NCBI GenBank assembly: GCA_026416715.1
Contig: JAOAEQ010000007.1
Span: forward strand, 41,658-105,657
DNA: 64,000 nt
Origin: a bacterium
GTDB lineage: Bacteria > UBP4 > UBA4092 > JAOAEQ01
Direction of reading: 5' to 3'
This document shows, piece by piece, positions 44,022 to 53,384 of the stretch. A model generated the notes under the pieces. It saw only the letters and a program-made list of their open reading frames with translations, had not been told where the DNA came from and did no database searches. Position 1 is the stretch's first letter; each line of letters starts with the position of its first letter. The translations under genes were made by a program, and so were the position numbers.

Positions 44022-45638
44022 ATGCTAAGCAATATCGAACTATTTTATTTATTTGGTGGAATCTGTTTCCTCCTTTACGGCGTAAAACAAGCCGGTGACG
44101 GATTGCAATATATCGCTGGAGCTAAGTTACGTCATATTCTCATCTCCATAACCGACCATAAGCTTCGCGCGATTGCCGTCGGAGCAATAGTTACTGCACT
44201 ATTACAAAGTAGTACCGCAACGACCGTTGTTTTAATCAGTTTGGTAAGTTCTGGATTATTGAACTTGCCCCAAAGTATTGGGATTATCCTTGGTGCAGAT
44301 ATCGGAAGCACTGTTACCGTCCAGTTATTAGCATTCAATGTTGCCGATTATGCGATTCTATTTATTGGTATTGGAATATCAATTATGCTCGGAGTGAAAC
44401 GGAAAAGTATCCAAGCGGTCGGGCGAACGATTTTTGGGTTTGGTTTGATTTTTTATGCGATTAAAATTATGTCCGCTGCGATTATCCCTCTCGGAAGCAG
44501 TGATATTTTCAAAAATATATTAATTGCATTGTCGGAATCGCCCTTATTATTATTGATATTGTCCGCAGGGTTTACCGCATTAGTCCATAGTAGTGCGGCT
44601 ACGATTGCGATAGCGATAGCATTAGCATTTTCGCAACAACACCTTATGACGATGTCACTCGCATTGCCGATCATTTACGGAGCGAATATTGGGACGTCTG
44701 CAACCGCATTGCTTGCTAGCGTTGGTAATACCGTTGAAGCGAAACGAGTCGCGTTAGCGCATGCGTTATTTAAACTTTTTGGCGTAGCGATTTTTTACCC
44801 AATTTCCAGTCCTTTTATTTTGTTGGTGCAAGCCACCGCTTCCGATACAGCGCGACAAATTGCAAACGCACATACGCTGTTTAATGTCGCAATTGCGTTC
44901 GTATTTCTACCTTTATCGGTTCCGTTATCGAAATTAGTTACAATAATCATTCCCGAATATAAAGAAAAAGAAACCGAGGTTAAACCGAAATACTTAGATG
45001 AGAAAATGCTCGATACGCCATCATTAGCTTTCGGTTTGGCAACACGAGAAACATTACGTATGGCTGAAATTGTTTCTGAAATGTTTATCGCTACACGCGC
45101 AGCATTTCATGCAAAAAATGAAGAGGAAATTGAAATTTTGCAGAGAAAAGATGATATTCTGGATATATTCGACCGTGAAATCAAGCGGTATTTAACCAAA
45201 TTATCACAACATCATCTTAATCAAGAACAATCCCATCGTTCGGTAATTTTATTAACCATTATTAATAATCTGGAAGATATTGGAGATATTATTGACAAAA
45301 ACCTGCTTGAATTAGCAAAAAAGAAAGTGCGAAAACAACTTGAGTTTTCGCAGCAAGGCTGGAACGAAATCCAAGAACTCCATCAGCGAGTGCTTAATAA
45401 TCTTGAGCAGGTAATTGCAGCATTCACAACCAATGACAAAATGCTGGCAAAGCAAATAGTAGAAAACAAACCGGACTTCGCTGAATTAGAACGACAGTTT
45501 CGTCAATCCCATATTGCCCGATTACAAGCAGGATTACCAGAATCACTGGAAACCAGTGAAATTCATCTAGATGTATTAACCAACCTGAAACGGATTAACT
45601 CGCATGTTGTAGCAATCGCTTTAGCGATTGTTGAATAA
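44022..45638 (+). CDS. Na/Pi cotransporter family protein with PhoU-like C-terminal domain
   Basis: 538 residues. Two inverted-repeat halves of the NptA/PF02690 family carry the diagnostic motifs ALLQSSTATTVV near residue 64 and ALVHSSAATIAIA near residue 187, with PxxIYGANIGTS between; eight to nine membrane segments extend to about residue 310. Residues 340-538 are a helical PhoU-like domain with many Glu/Lys/Asp positions. These proteins take up phosphate with sodium, and the PhoU part is thought to be regulatory. It stands alone under its own promoter, divergent from lpd. Confidence 0.9.
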   Translation: MLSNIELFYLFGGICFLLYGVKQAGDGLQYIAGAKLRHILISITDHKLRAIAVGAIVTALLQSSTATTVVLISLVSSGLLNLPQSIGIILGADIGSTVTVQLLAFNVADYAILFIGIGISIMLGVKRKSIQAVGRTIFGFGLIFYAIKIMSAAIIPLGSSDIFKNILIALSESPLLLLILSAGFTALVHSSAATIAIAIALAFSQQHLMTMSLALPIIYGANIGTSATALLASVGNTVEAKRVALAHALFKLFGVAIFYPISSPFILLVQATASDTARQIANAHTLFNVAIAFVFLPLSVPLSKLVTIIIPEYKEKETEVKPKYLDEKMLDTPSLAFGLATRETLRMAEIVSEMFIATRAAFHAKNEEEIEILQRKDDILDIFDREIKRYLTKLSQHHLNQEQSHRSVILLTIINNLEDIGDIIDKNLLELAKKKVRKQLEFSQQGWNEIQELHQRVLNNLEQVIAAFTTNDKMLAKQIVENKPDFAELERQFRQSHIARLQAGLPESLETSEIHLDVLTNLKRINSHVVAIALAIVE

Positions 45639-45752
45639 CACCTGCGTTGAATTGACTTGAGTTGACAATAAGAGAATGTTATAACTACACGTTATAATGC
45701 CGATGTTTTTACAAAGTTAAATTCAAACGTATCATTATGTGCAACGCATTTG

Positions 45753-45780
45753 TTTACAAGACCGCATTTGCTGGTATAAT
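45753..45780 (+). promoter_or_regulatory. Likely promoter upstream of cinA
   Basis: TTTACA at 45753-45758, a 16-base spacer and a perfect TATAAT at 45775-45780. The leader would be about 140 bases. The rest of the 290-base spacer (45639-45928) shows no other clear signal. Confidence 0.5.
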
Positions 45781-45928
45781 ATCAGAATAAGAATTCATTG
45801 CGATAAAAGAAAATTGTACTATACCATATATAAAGAAATAATTTTTTGTGAGCGCTGTTTTCTCCGCAATAAATATTATGGTAACTATTTTGGCTGATTG
45901 AGATTGTGAACGTGTTTTAAAAAAAATT

Positions 45929-47212
45929 ATGCAAGCGGAAATTGTTTCTATAGGAACCGAATTAACCCTCGGACAGATAATGGATACGAATGCGGTATAT
46001 CTATCGCGACAATTGTATCAATTAGGAATAGAGGTTAACTATCGTTCCACGGTAGATGATAATTTAGCGCGAATAATTGAAATTGTTCGGATCGCATTAA
46101 CCCGGAATGATATAGTGATTCTCTGTGGCGGATTGGGTCCTACGGAAGATGATTTAACGCGCGACGTCATTGCGCAAATTGCTGGGGTGCCGCTTGAATT
46201 TCGTCCGGAATTGTTCGAAATGATAACCAATTATTTTACTCGAATTCGGCCGGGAGTAAAAATGCCGGAAACTAATCGAGTGCAAGCGTATGTTCCCAAA
46301 GGAGCAAAATATTTTATCAATTCACGAGGAACAGCGCCTGGTATATTACTTGAAACACAAGGGAAACTCATCATTGCTTTGCCAGGACCACCGCGGGAAT
46401 TGCAACCGATGTGGATGGAGCAGGTTCGTCCTGAATTAGAACTCCGGTATCGAAGTCAACAGATAATGAAATTTCGAATATTGAAAGTAGTGGGATTATC
46501 CGAATCAGCGATAAATGAAAAAATTCAGGATTTAATGCAAACAACAGGCGAATCTCATGTTGGATTGATGGCGGAACAAGGCGAAATTGCTATCCGAATA
46601 TTAGCTAAATCCGAACTCGAATCAAACGTCGATGAGCAACTCGAGCGGATTGAACGAGAAATTCGTTCCCGAATAGGAGAGTATATCTATGGCACGGATC
46701 ATGCCACCTTAGAAAGCGTAGTTGGTGATTTGTTGAGACAGAATCAGTTGCGGTTAGCAACTGCGGAATCCTGTACTGGTGGACTTCTTGGCCATCGGAT
46801 CACCAATGTTCCCGGTAGTTCCGACTATTTCGAAGTTGGGTTTGTAGTGTATAGTAATATAGCAAAACAGAAATTACTCGGGGTTCCGGCAGAAACGATA
46901 GAGACCTATGGTGCGGTAAGTGAACAGACTGCATTAGCCATGGTCATAGGATTGTTGGACAGAACCAATGTAGATATTGGAATTGCAATCACCGGCATTG
47001 CTGGACCAACTGGAGGAACAGCAGTAAAACCGGTTGGATTAGTGTATATCGCGCTTGGTGAACGTAATCGAAATCCGCAATGTAACCGATATACGTTTAC
47101 GGGTGAACGAGAATTAATTAAATGGCGAAGTACACAAGAGGCGCTCGATGTATTGCGAAAATATTTAATTCAAGAAAAAGGATACGATAGAAAACCGAGT
47201 AGAAAATCTTAA
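45929..47212 (+). CDS. cinA: CinA-family nicotinamide-nucleotide amidohydrolase
   Basis: 427 residues with both usual domains: an N-terminal MoCF/MogA-like domain (EIVSIGTELTLGQIMDTNA, LCGGLGPTEDDLTRD, ALPGPPRELQPMW) and a C-terminal CinA amidohydrolase domain (LATAESCTGGLLGHRITNVPGSS, ITGIAGPTGGTAVKPVGLVYIA). The two together hydrolyse ADP-ribose and deamidate nicotinamide mononucleotide in pyridine-nucleotide recycling; in some bacteria the gene is DNA-damage or competence induced. No ribosome-binding site is visible at the ATG. Same strand as the following transaldolase. Confidence 0.95.
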   Translation: MQAEIVSIGTELTLGQIMDTNAVYLSRQLYQLGIEVNYRSTVDDNLARIIEIVRIALTRNDIVILCGGLGPTEDDLTRDVIAQIAGVPLEFRPELFEMITNYFTRIRPGVKMPETNRVQAYVPKGAKYFINSRGTAPGILLETQGKLIIALPGPPRELQPMWMEQVRPELELRYRSQQIMKFRILKVVGLSESAINEKIQDLMQTTGESHVGLMAEQGEIAIRILAKSELESNVDEQLERIEREIRSRIGEYIYGTDHATLESVVGDLLRQNQLRLATAESCTGGLLGHRITNVPGSSDYFEVGFVVYSNIAKQKLLGVPAETIETYGAVSEQTALAMVIGLLDRTNVDIGIAITGIAGPTGGTAVKPVGLVYIALGERNRNPQCNRYTFTGERELIKWRSTQEALDVLRKYLIQEKGYDRKPSRKS

Positions 47213-47260
47213 ATTGGACATCTGACGTTAGACCATTTGATTATAGGGAGGAAATCTTTT

Positions 47261-47908
47261 ATGAAACTATTTATTGACACGGCAAATCTCGATGAAATTC
47301 GAGAGGCGAATAGTTGGGGTATCATTGATGGCGTTACAACTAATCCATCATTGGTCGCTAAAGAAGGAAAAAATTTTAAAGAACTGATTGAAGAAATATG
47401 TAAAATTGTTGACGGGCCAATCAGTGCAGAAGTGATAAGTCTCGAAGCAGATAGTATGGTTTCTGAAGCGATAGAATTAGCGAAAATACATAAAAACATT
47501 GTAGTGAAAATCCCATTAATTATTGAAGGATTAAAAGCTGTTAAGCGATTGAAAAAAGAAGGGATTAAAACGAATGTAACGTTATGTTTTTCTCCGGCTC
47601 AAGCTCTGTTGGCAGCGAAAGCTGGCGGAACTTATATTAGTCCATTTATTGGTAGGTTAGATGATGTTGCTCATAATGGTATGGAACTAATTCGACAGAT
47701 CAAAACTATCTACGATAACTATGGATATCAAACTCAGATTATTGCTGCTAGTATTCGCCATCCATTACATGTTGTTGAAGCCGCTATGGCAGGGGCAGAT
47801 ATCGCTACGGTTCCTTTTAAAATTATTCGACAGTTAGTGAACCATCCTTTAACAGATATTGGTATAGAAAAATTCTTAACCGACTGGAATAAGCGAATTA
47901 AAAACTGA
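47261..47908 (+). CDS. Transaldolase, short (TalC/FSA-like) class
   Basis: 215 residues, the compact single-domain class. The start is the ATG at 47261, with AGGGAGG eight bases upstream. Motifs: [34 protein letters not shown] with the Schiff-base lysine near residue 84, [32 protein letters not shown] and [24 protein letters not shown]. It transfers dihydroxyacetone units between sugar phosphates in the pentose-phosphate pathway or acts as a fructose-6-phosphate aldolase. Confidence 0.93.
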   Translation: MKLFIDTANLDEIREANSWGIIDGVTTNPSLVAKEGKNFKELIEEICKIVDGPISAEVISLEADSMVSEAIELAKIHKNIVVKIPLIIEGLKAVKRLKKEGIKTNVTLCFSPAQALLAAKAGGTYISPFIGRLDDVAHNGMELIRQIKTIYDNYGYQTQIIAASIRHPLHVVEAAMAGADIATVPFKIIRQLVNHPLTDIGIEKFLTDWNKRIKN

Positions 47909-48015
47909 TAGTTGAAACAAGGCAGGTATCATGTAGGTCTATTGGGTATATATTTTAAACAAATCCAAATAAGTATTCTTGACGCAGCTATCATCTAACT
48001 AGCCACGCAATTATT

Positions 48016-49008
48016 ATGGATAATATTCTCGACCAAGCAAAAAAAGTTTTAGAAACCGAATCAGCGGCGATTTTAAATCTCATTCCAAAGCTTAATCAAC
48101 AGTTCGAATCTGCCATTGCTACGATTCTCGCCTGTAAGGGTAGAGTTATCGTAACCGCAATTGGCAAATCAGGACATATTGGGCGGAAAATCGCTGCAAC
48201 CTTAGCGAGTACCGGAACCCCTTCATTCTATCTTCATCCGGCAGAAGGTGAACATGGTGACTTGGGAATGATAACATCCGATGATGTGGTATTAGCGATT
48301 TCAAACAGTGGGGAATCAGATGAAATCATCAATATTCTGCCGGTAATAAAGAAAATTGGCGTTCCTATTATCGCTATGACCGGTGCCCCGGATTCAACCT
48401 TAGCAAAGAATAGTAATGTAGTTTTGGATATAGGCGTTGAAAAAGAAGCAGACCCATTTAATTTGGTACCTACAGCAAGCACCACTGCAACATTAGCGCT
48501 TGGTGATGCCATTGCCGTTGTCTTATTACATAAGAAAGAGTTTAAAGAGAAAGACTTTGCACTATTACACCCAGGCGGCAGCATCGGTCGAGAATTAATG
48601 GAAGTAAGTGCGGTCATGCATACAGGAGCGGAAAACCCTGTTATTCATTTCCGACAAACATTTCGTGAGGCGTTAGATGAGATAACTGGAAAAAAACTCG
48701 GAGCGGTAAGTGTCGTTGACGACGACTCTAAACTTATCGGTATCATCACCGATGGTGATGTCCGTCGATTATTTCAACGGGCAGATGAGTTTCAAGGGCA
48801 ACTTCTTTCATTACCCATATCAAAAATTATGCAGCGTGACCCGATATTTGTAACGCCAACAACTCGATGCATTGAAGCAGTTCGGATTATGGAAGAGAAC
48901 CCTAAAGGTAGAAGAATTATGGTTCTACCAGTAGTCAATGATTGTGGTCAACCCGTTGGAATGATCCATCTCCATGATTTAGTTCGGCGGGGTTTCTCGG
49001 TAGGATAG
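48016..49008 (+). CDS. kdsD: D-arabinose 5-phosphate isomerase (KdsD/KpsF/GutQ)
   Basis: 330 residues: an SIS sugar-isomerase domain (residues 1-190, with TAIGKSGHIGRKIAATLASTGTPSFYLHPAEGEHGDLGM) and two CBS domains (about 205-330). It converts ribulose 5-phosphate to arabinose 5-phosphate, the first step of Kdo synthesis for lipopolysaccharide, and thus complements the lpx genes in this window. The glycine-rich LLHPGGSIGREL motif joins the two parts. No clear ribosome-binding site. It converges on a minus-strand gene 21 bases away. Confidence 0.93.
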   Translation: MDNILDQAKKVLETESAAILNLIPKLNQQFESAIATILACKGRVIVTAIGKSGHIGRKIAATLASTGTPSFYLHPAEGEHGDLGMITSDDVVLAISNSGESDEIINILPVIKKIGVPIIAMTGAPDSTLAKNSNVVLDIGVEKEADPFNLVPTASTTATLALGDAIAVVLLHKKEFKEKDFALLHPGGSIGRELMEVSAVMHTGAENPVIHFRQTFREALDEITGKKLGAVSVVDDDSKLIGIITDGDVRRLFQRADEFQGQLLSLPISKIMQRDPIFVTPTTRCIEAVRIMEENPKGRRIMVLPVVNDCGQPVGMIHLHDLVRRGFSVG

Positions 49009-49029
49009 GAGGAGCAAAGGAAACAAACG

Positions 49030-49389
49030 TTATTTAAATCGGGTTACTTCCAATCCTAATACCCGATTTAGTTCTAAGTTTACTGCTGACCAGCGGTCAC
49101 GGAGCAGAGTGATTTGAAATTCTTGCAATTCTTTCAGATAGCGTAATGCAAAAACTTCTTCTAAAAATGAAATTACTTTATCGACAAAACCTGGCTCTAA
49201 TCCTAGTTTATTGGATACCGGAACGATAATTTCAGCACTTCGCATCGCAAGTTTTAAATACTCATCTTCCCAGCGCGGGTCAAAAGTTGGCTCATGCAAA
49301 GCTTTTGCCATACATTCCGATATCTTTCGCCATAATTCGGCAAATTCGACCCCCAATTCCCGGTCTTTCGGTTTAAGCTTTTTCGGCAT
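49030..49389 (-). CDS. Hypothetical protein, 119 residues
   Basis: No recognised family. A soluble, mostly helical protein with a basic start (MPKKLKPKDRE) and paired aromatic-charged helices (ELWRKISECMAKALHE, FVDKVISFLEEVFALRYLKELQEFQ). It is the last gene of the minus-strand run that includes the helical-repeat lipoprotein and the small membrane protein, and it lies ten bases from the latter. Confidence 0.6.
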   Translation of the reverse strand: MPKKLKPKDRELGVEFAELWRKISECMAKALHEPTFDPRWEDEYLKLAMRSAEIIVPVSNKLGLEPGFVDKVISFLEEVFALRYLKELQEFQITLLRDRWSAVNLELNRVLGLEVTRFK

Positions 49390-49399
49390 AGATTATATG

Positions 49400-49504
49400 T
49401 TATTCCTTCTTGAAAAGATTCAGCGAGAACATAATAAACAAGGTGAATCCGATAATGAGCAAGACAACAATAATTTCTACAATTTGTAAGGTATTTAATC
49501 CCAT
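49400..49504 (-). CDS. 34-residue single-pass membrane protein
   Basis: A short open frame, ATG at 49504 and TAA at 49400, encoding MGLNTLQIVEIIVVLLIIGF followed by a further hydrophobic stretch and the polar end NLFKKE. One membrane helix (about residues 7-28) with a lysine-rich inner tail fits a genuine small membrane protein, and it falls in the spacer between the lipoprotein and the 119-residue gene on the same strand. The ribosome-binding site is weak, so this call is tentative. Confidence 0.45.
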   Translation of the reverse strand: MGLNTLQIVEIIVVLLIIGFTLFIMFSLNLFKKE

Positions 49505-49571
49505 AATACTTATTGTTCTGGCAACAACTTGAGTTAGTTAACAGAACTAAATCTTGAAATTGTGTGATTAT

Positions 49572-52500
49572 TTACTTCTGAATTAATGACTTAATTGCTT
49601 GAATATCTTCTTTAATATCTTTTTTCATTTCTGTAACATAGAATGGAACATTAAAAATCGGTTTTTTTTCTGGTTTTGGACCGTAAAGAATCATATCTAT
49701 TTGCGACTTCTTTTCCCAGGCAGCCGTGATATTTTTAAACGCGCTATCAATAAATTTATCCCGAACTTCTGCGCTATACTGTTCAGTAAAACCAAATTTA
49801 TCAAAGTAATCCGCGGCAACTTTTGCTTCAGCAAATGCGCTTACTGCTAATGCATGGAGCTCTTTTAGCGTTGGTGGCGGATTTAATTGCTTCACGTTCG
49901 TATCAAGGTCTGTCATAATCTGTTTGAATTTCGATGAAGTCATCTGTCCAGCCAATAGCCCTTTATATGGGTCAATCCGCATATCGCCTTTACTACTTCG
50001 CACGAATTCTTCACTTAACGACATCGTATAATGGAACGAAGGTTCTATCGCTTTATATGCTGCAGCCATCTCACCACCTTTTAAATACTTCATAATATAC
50101 GGAGATAATCGAATCACACTATCAAAATCGCCCATCGCTTTGTTCCAGCGGTTTATCAGCTCAGATAACGCCACTTTATAACTATTTTCTTCGCGACGAA
50201 GAGAAATAGTTTTCATTACAGATTCAGCTTGATTAAGATGAATTTTAGCTTGCTGATAATTTTTTGCTGCATAGGCAATGTCCATCAGTTTTAACGCGTC
50301 TTGAACCTGTTTTATTTCTGATTCTGCATATTCTTTAGCCCCAAGTTTCATATGTTCAGTTAGCGCTGATTGAATGGCTGCGGTTTCCTTTTCTTTCACC
50401 GATTGCGCTAGTTGCTCTAATCCCATAATTTCATTTTTAATGGTTTCGAAAGTTGTCATTGTCGCAATAAAAGCTGCAGGTCCCTGTTTTTTATAGTTTG
50501 TCACTGCTTGTTCGGTTCGTTCTTTCAAGCTATTTACCCGCTGGGGAATAAAAGCAGTAGCTATAACTGCTTTTGATAACATGAAATCAATCTGAGCAGC
50601 TTCCCGAGCAACGAGCGTATCTTTCGTATCCTTACTCGCTCGATCAGCGAGCATTAACGCTGCGGTTGCAGCTCGTAACGATTCCGGGTAACGTTTTGCT
50701 TTCATTTCGCGTTCTGCAAGGTCTAACTGGATTACCGCGTTTTGTAAAGTAGTCGGTTCCAATTTCCATGCGCCGAGCTCTTTTGCTAACGCTACTGCTT
50801 TTCTCGCTTTATGAATTTGTCCGTTTAATGCATCTTGTGCCGCTTGTTCAGCTTCATTGATATCTTGTAAGGCAAGGTCGAATTTCCCTGCTTGCAGGTC
50901 TGTCTGTGCATCGTTTAGTTTCGTTAACGCTTTATCGTATGCTTCAATAGCATAACCGTATGCGCCAGCTAATTTCGCTTCGTTAATTTGCAGTTGCACG
51001 TTCGGAGTCCGGTCAATAATTTGCTGTCGGATTGATTTATTTTTTGCTGCAATAGCAACATTCTGACTTGCGACCGCACTCTCAAACGCTAAATTGTATC
51101 TTTTTGCTGCAAGTTTTGTATTTGCTTCTTCGAGTAGATTTTTTGCTTGTTTCAAAAGGTCGGGGGCATAACGAGCAACCAAGTATTTTTCTTCTTCTAC
51201 ATTTGCAATGAGGGTATTGGTCTCGTTGATTTTGGCTATCGCTTTACTGCGGATAGTTGTAATCGCTTCTGCACATTTACTTTCAACCTGACCTGCGATA
51301 TCAATCGCTTTGGTGAACTGTTGCGCGACTAACGCTTCTTTACCTGAAGCTAATAACGCTCGAGCTTCTTTCATTTCATCAATAGCATAGAGATCTCCAC
51401 CTTCGCCAACCGTTCGAGATATTTCTTTTTCTGCAGCAATCAGACTGATTTCCGCATTGCGTTTTATAGCTGCCATTTTGGCTTCCTGAGCTTTTTCAAT
51501 TGTAGTTTGCGCAGTAACTATCGCATCTCGATACTGTTTACTTTCCAAATACGATTCGGCTAAGGATTCTAACGATGCAGCGCGTGCGAGTAGATCACTA
51601 GCATAGATGGTCGCTTGTGCATCTTGTGCGTCTTGAATAGCAAGTTTCGCTTTTTGGATTTCATCGTTAGCCCGTAAGCGGAGTTGATCATTAGCACGTT
51701 CAATTTTATTTGAAATGTCATCAAGTAATTTTTTTACTTGGTCATATTCACTCGCATTATATGCTTTAATCGCCTCATTATGTAAAGATTCAGCTTCAGC
51801 TAAAAAAATCGGAGCATATTTTTCTCCATCGTTAGCGCGAACTAAATCAATACTTTTTTGGGCTGTATCTAACATTTCTTTAAGACGTAATTTTTCTGCT
51901 TTAGCGAGAATTGACGGCGCTTCGTTCTCAACCATTTTCGCTACCGATACAGCAATTTTGTAATCTTTCGCATTGAATTGACTCCAAGCGGTCGCAAAAC
52001 GTCCTTTTATCGAATTATATTCTATTGGCACATATTTTTTCGCGTTAGCTTCCTCGAGCGCAAGCATTAATTTTTCTGCTTTAGCAACCGCATCCCGCGC
52101 TAGGCTCTCTAAAGCGCCATTATCCGCGGTTTCCGCTAAAATTAATGCACTTTTCCCCTTATCTATTGCTAGGAGATATTTCTCTTGCTTCAATAAATTT
52201 TCTGCTTCTGTAACTGCATCTTTTGCTTTTGTCCAAGCATCCGGAACCCGGATTTCCGCTTCATTAAACCGAGCTTCTTCGAGTTTCGCCTTTGCATCGT
52301 TTACATATTTATTAGCTGCTTCAATAACATTTTTTAATAATGTTCCTACTCCAGACGTTACCTCGTTAGCGAGTTGGATAGTTTTATCATAATTCTTTTT
52401 GGTATGAGCGTTTCTCATTTTATCCCGAGTTTTTTCGAGTTTATCATATAACTGCGGGTCAGTTTTACGACCTTCATTTTCTGTAGCAATTCGAAATTTA

Positions 52501-52853
52501 CGTTCCGCAAGTTCGAAATCCGCTTCAGCTTTTTTTTGCCGAGTGGTTTCAAATAAATCTTTGGCTAGGGTCAATGCGGTTTTTATCGTAGTTCTTGATT
52601 CTTTATAATTTCCGGCATCATAGAGTTGTTTTGCCCGAGCTAATGAATCTTCCGTTTGTTTTAGTTTATTTGGAGCATGGATATCTGCTTGATAATCCTT
52701 CGCTTTAAGAACCAATTTTTCTACCGTACCGATTTGCCATTTTGCAAATTGTTTATCCAAACAACCGGTTAAACAACCGATAACGAAACCGAATATTACC
52801 AATATTTTTATTATATTTAATGGTTGTAAATTCGTTTTAGGATAAGTTCTCAC
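49572..52853 (-). CDS. Giant helical-repeat lipoprotein, 1093 residues
   Basis: The N-terminus has a membrane segment ending in a lipobox (IGCLTGC), so the mature protein should be lipid-anchored on the cell surface side or in the periplasm. The rest is almost wholly helical and alanine/lysine/glutamate rich, with repeated units of about 70-100 residues built around an AxxxxxAxxLYxxxxYxxA pattern (for example AKQLYDAGNYKESRTTIKTA, AKRYNLAFESAVASQ, AGKFDLALQDINEA). This is a TPR-like or coiled solenoid fold of the DUF4398 kind. The start is a GTG with AAAGGAG nine bases upstream. The last 180 residues lack the repeat. Role unknown; a scaffold in the envelope is likely. Confidence 0.72.
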   Translation of the reverse strand: MRTYPKTNLQPLNIIKILVIFGFVIGCLTGCLDKQFAKWQIGTVEKLVLKAKDYQADIHAPNKLKQTEDSLARAKQLYDAGNYKESRTTIKTALTLAKDLFETTRQKKAEADFELAERKFRIATENEGRKTDPQLYDKLEKTRDKMRNAHTKKNYDKTIQLANEVTSGVGTLLKNVIEAANKYVNDAKAKLEEARFNEAEIRVPDAWTKAKDAVTEAENLLKQEKYLLAIDKGKSALILAETADNGALESLARDAVAKAEKLMLALEEANAKKYVPIEYNSIKGRFATAWSQFNAKDYKIAVSVAKMVENEAPSILAKAEKLRLKEMLDTAQKSIDLVRANDGEKYAPIFLAEAESLHNEAIKAYNASEYDQVKKLLDDISNKIERANDQLRLRANDEIQKAKLAIQDAQDAQATIYASDLLARAASLESLAESYLESKQYRDAIVTAQTTIEKAQEAKMAAIKRNAEISLIAAEKEISRTVGEGGDLYAIDEMKEARALLASGKEALVAQQFTKAIDIAGQVESKCAEAITTIRSKAIAKINETNTLIANVEEEKYLVARYAPDLLKQAKNLLEEANTKLAAKRYNLAFESAVASQNVAIAAKNKSIRQQIIDRTPNVQLQINEAKLAGAYGYAIEAYDKALTKLNDAQTDLQAGKFDLALQDINEAEQAAQDALNGQIHKARKAVALAKELGAWKLEPTTLQNAVIQLDLAEREMKAKRYPESLRAATAALMLADRASKDTKDTLVAREAAQIDFMLSKAVIATAFIPQRVNSLKERTEQAVTNYKKQGPAAFIATMTTFETIKNEIMGLEQLAQSVKEKETAAIQSALTEHMKLGAKEYAESEIKQVQDALKLMDIAYAAKNYQQAKIHLNQAESVMKTISLRREENSYKVALSELINRWNKAMGDFDSVIRLSPYIMKYLKGGEMAAAYKAIEPSFHYTMSLSEEFVRSSKGDMRIDPYKGLLAGQMTSSKFKQIMTDLDTNVKQLNPPPTLKELHALAVSAFAEAKVAADYFDKFGFTEQYSAEVRDKFIDSAFKNITAAWEKKSQIDMILYGPKPEKKPIFNVPFYVTEMKKDIKEDIQAIKSLIQK

Positions 52854-52993
52854 GTTTATATCTCCTTTTATCTTTGTTTATATTTTTTAACAAGATTAAA
52901 AGCAATTTATTTCGAATAGGAAAATACATAATACCGGTCATACAGCCGATGTATTGTTGTACCACCGGTTTTTATATTTTAGTTGTTATTATA

Positions 52994-53326
52994 TTATGCT
53001 CGGAGTTCTCCAAGCCATTTATACAGAAACAATTGCTGACGATGTAGCGATTTTTCTATGGTGCGCAGTTCCATATCCGCCATATTCGCTAATTGATTTA
53101 ACGAAACTATTTGTCGCAATAATTTAATTAAGTTTGAACGAACGCTATCGCGATTTCCTAAATCCGCTATCACCGGCTGGATATGCCGTGCGATATTACC
53201 CTTACTAATAAGCAATGTTCGTTCCTGTTCCGCTTCAATCGGAATTCTATATGCTACCTGGCGGATAAGCTCGCGAATCGTCGCTAGTTCTTTAATAATT
53301 TCTTCGAGTCGTTCAATCGCTTCCAT
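52994..53326 (-). CDS. Small helical protein, 110 residues
   Basis: Uncharacterised. Predicted to be nearly all helix, probably two coiled-coil hairpins (IERLEEIIKELATIRELIRQV and later SLNQLANMADMELRTIEKSL). No signal peptide. It lies between the zinc-ribbon gene (58 bases) and the helical-repeat lipoprotein gene (140 bases) on the same strand and may belong to the same operon. Confidence 0.62.
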   Translation of the reverse strand: MEAIERLEEIIKELATIRELIRQVAYRIPIEAEQERTLLISKGNIARHIQPVIADLGNRDSVRSNLIKLLRQIVSLNQLANMADMELRTIEKSLHRQQLFLYKWLGELRA

Positions 53327-53384
53327 TTATGTTATGAAAAAGATCGCAACCAAATACCGTCAGCTTTCCTGAAAACATTAATCC

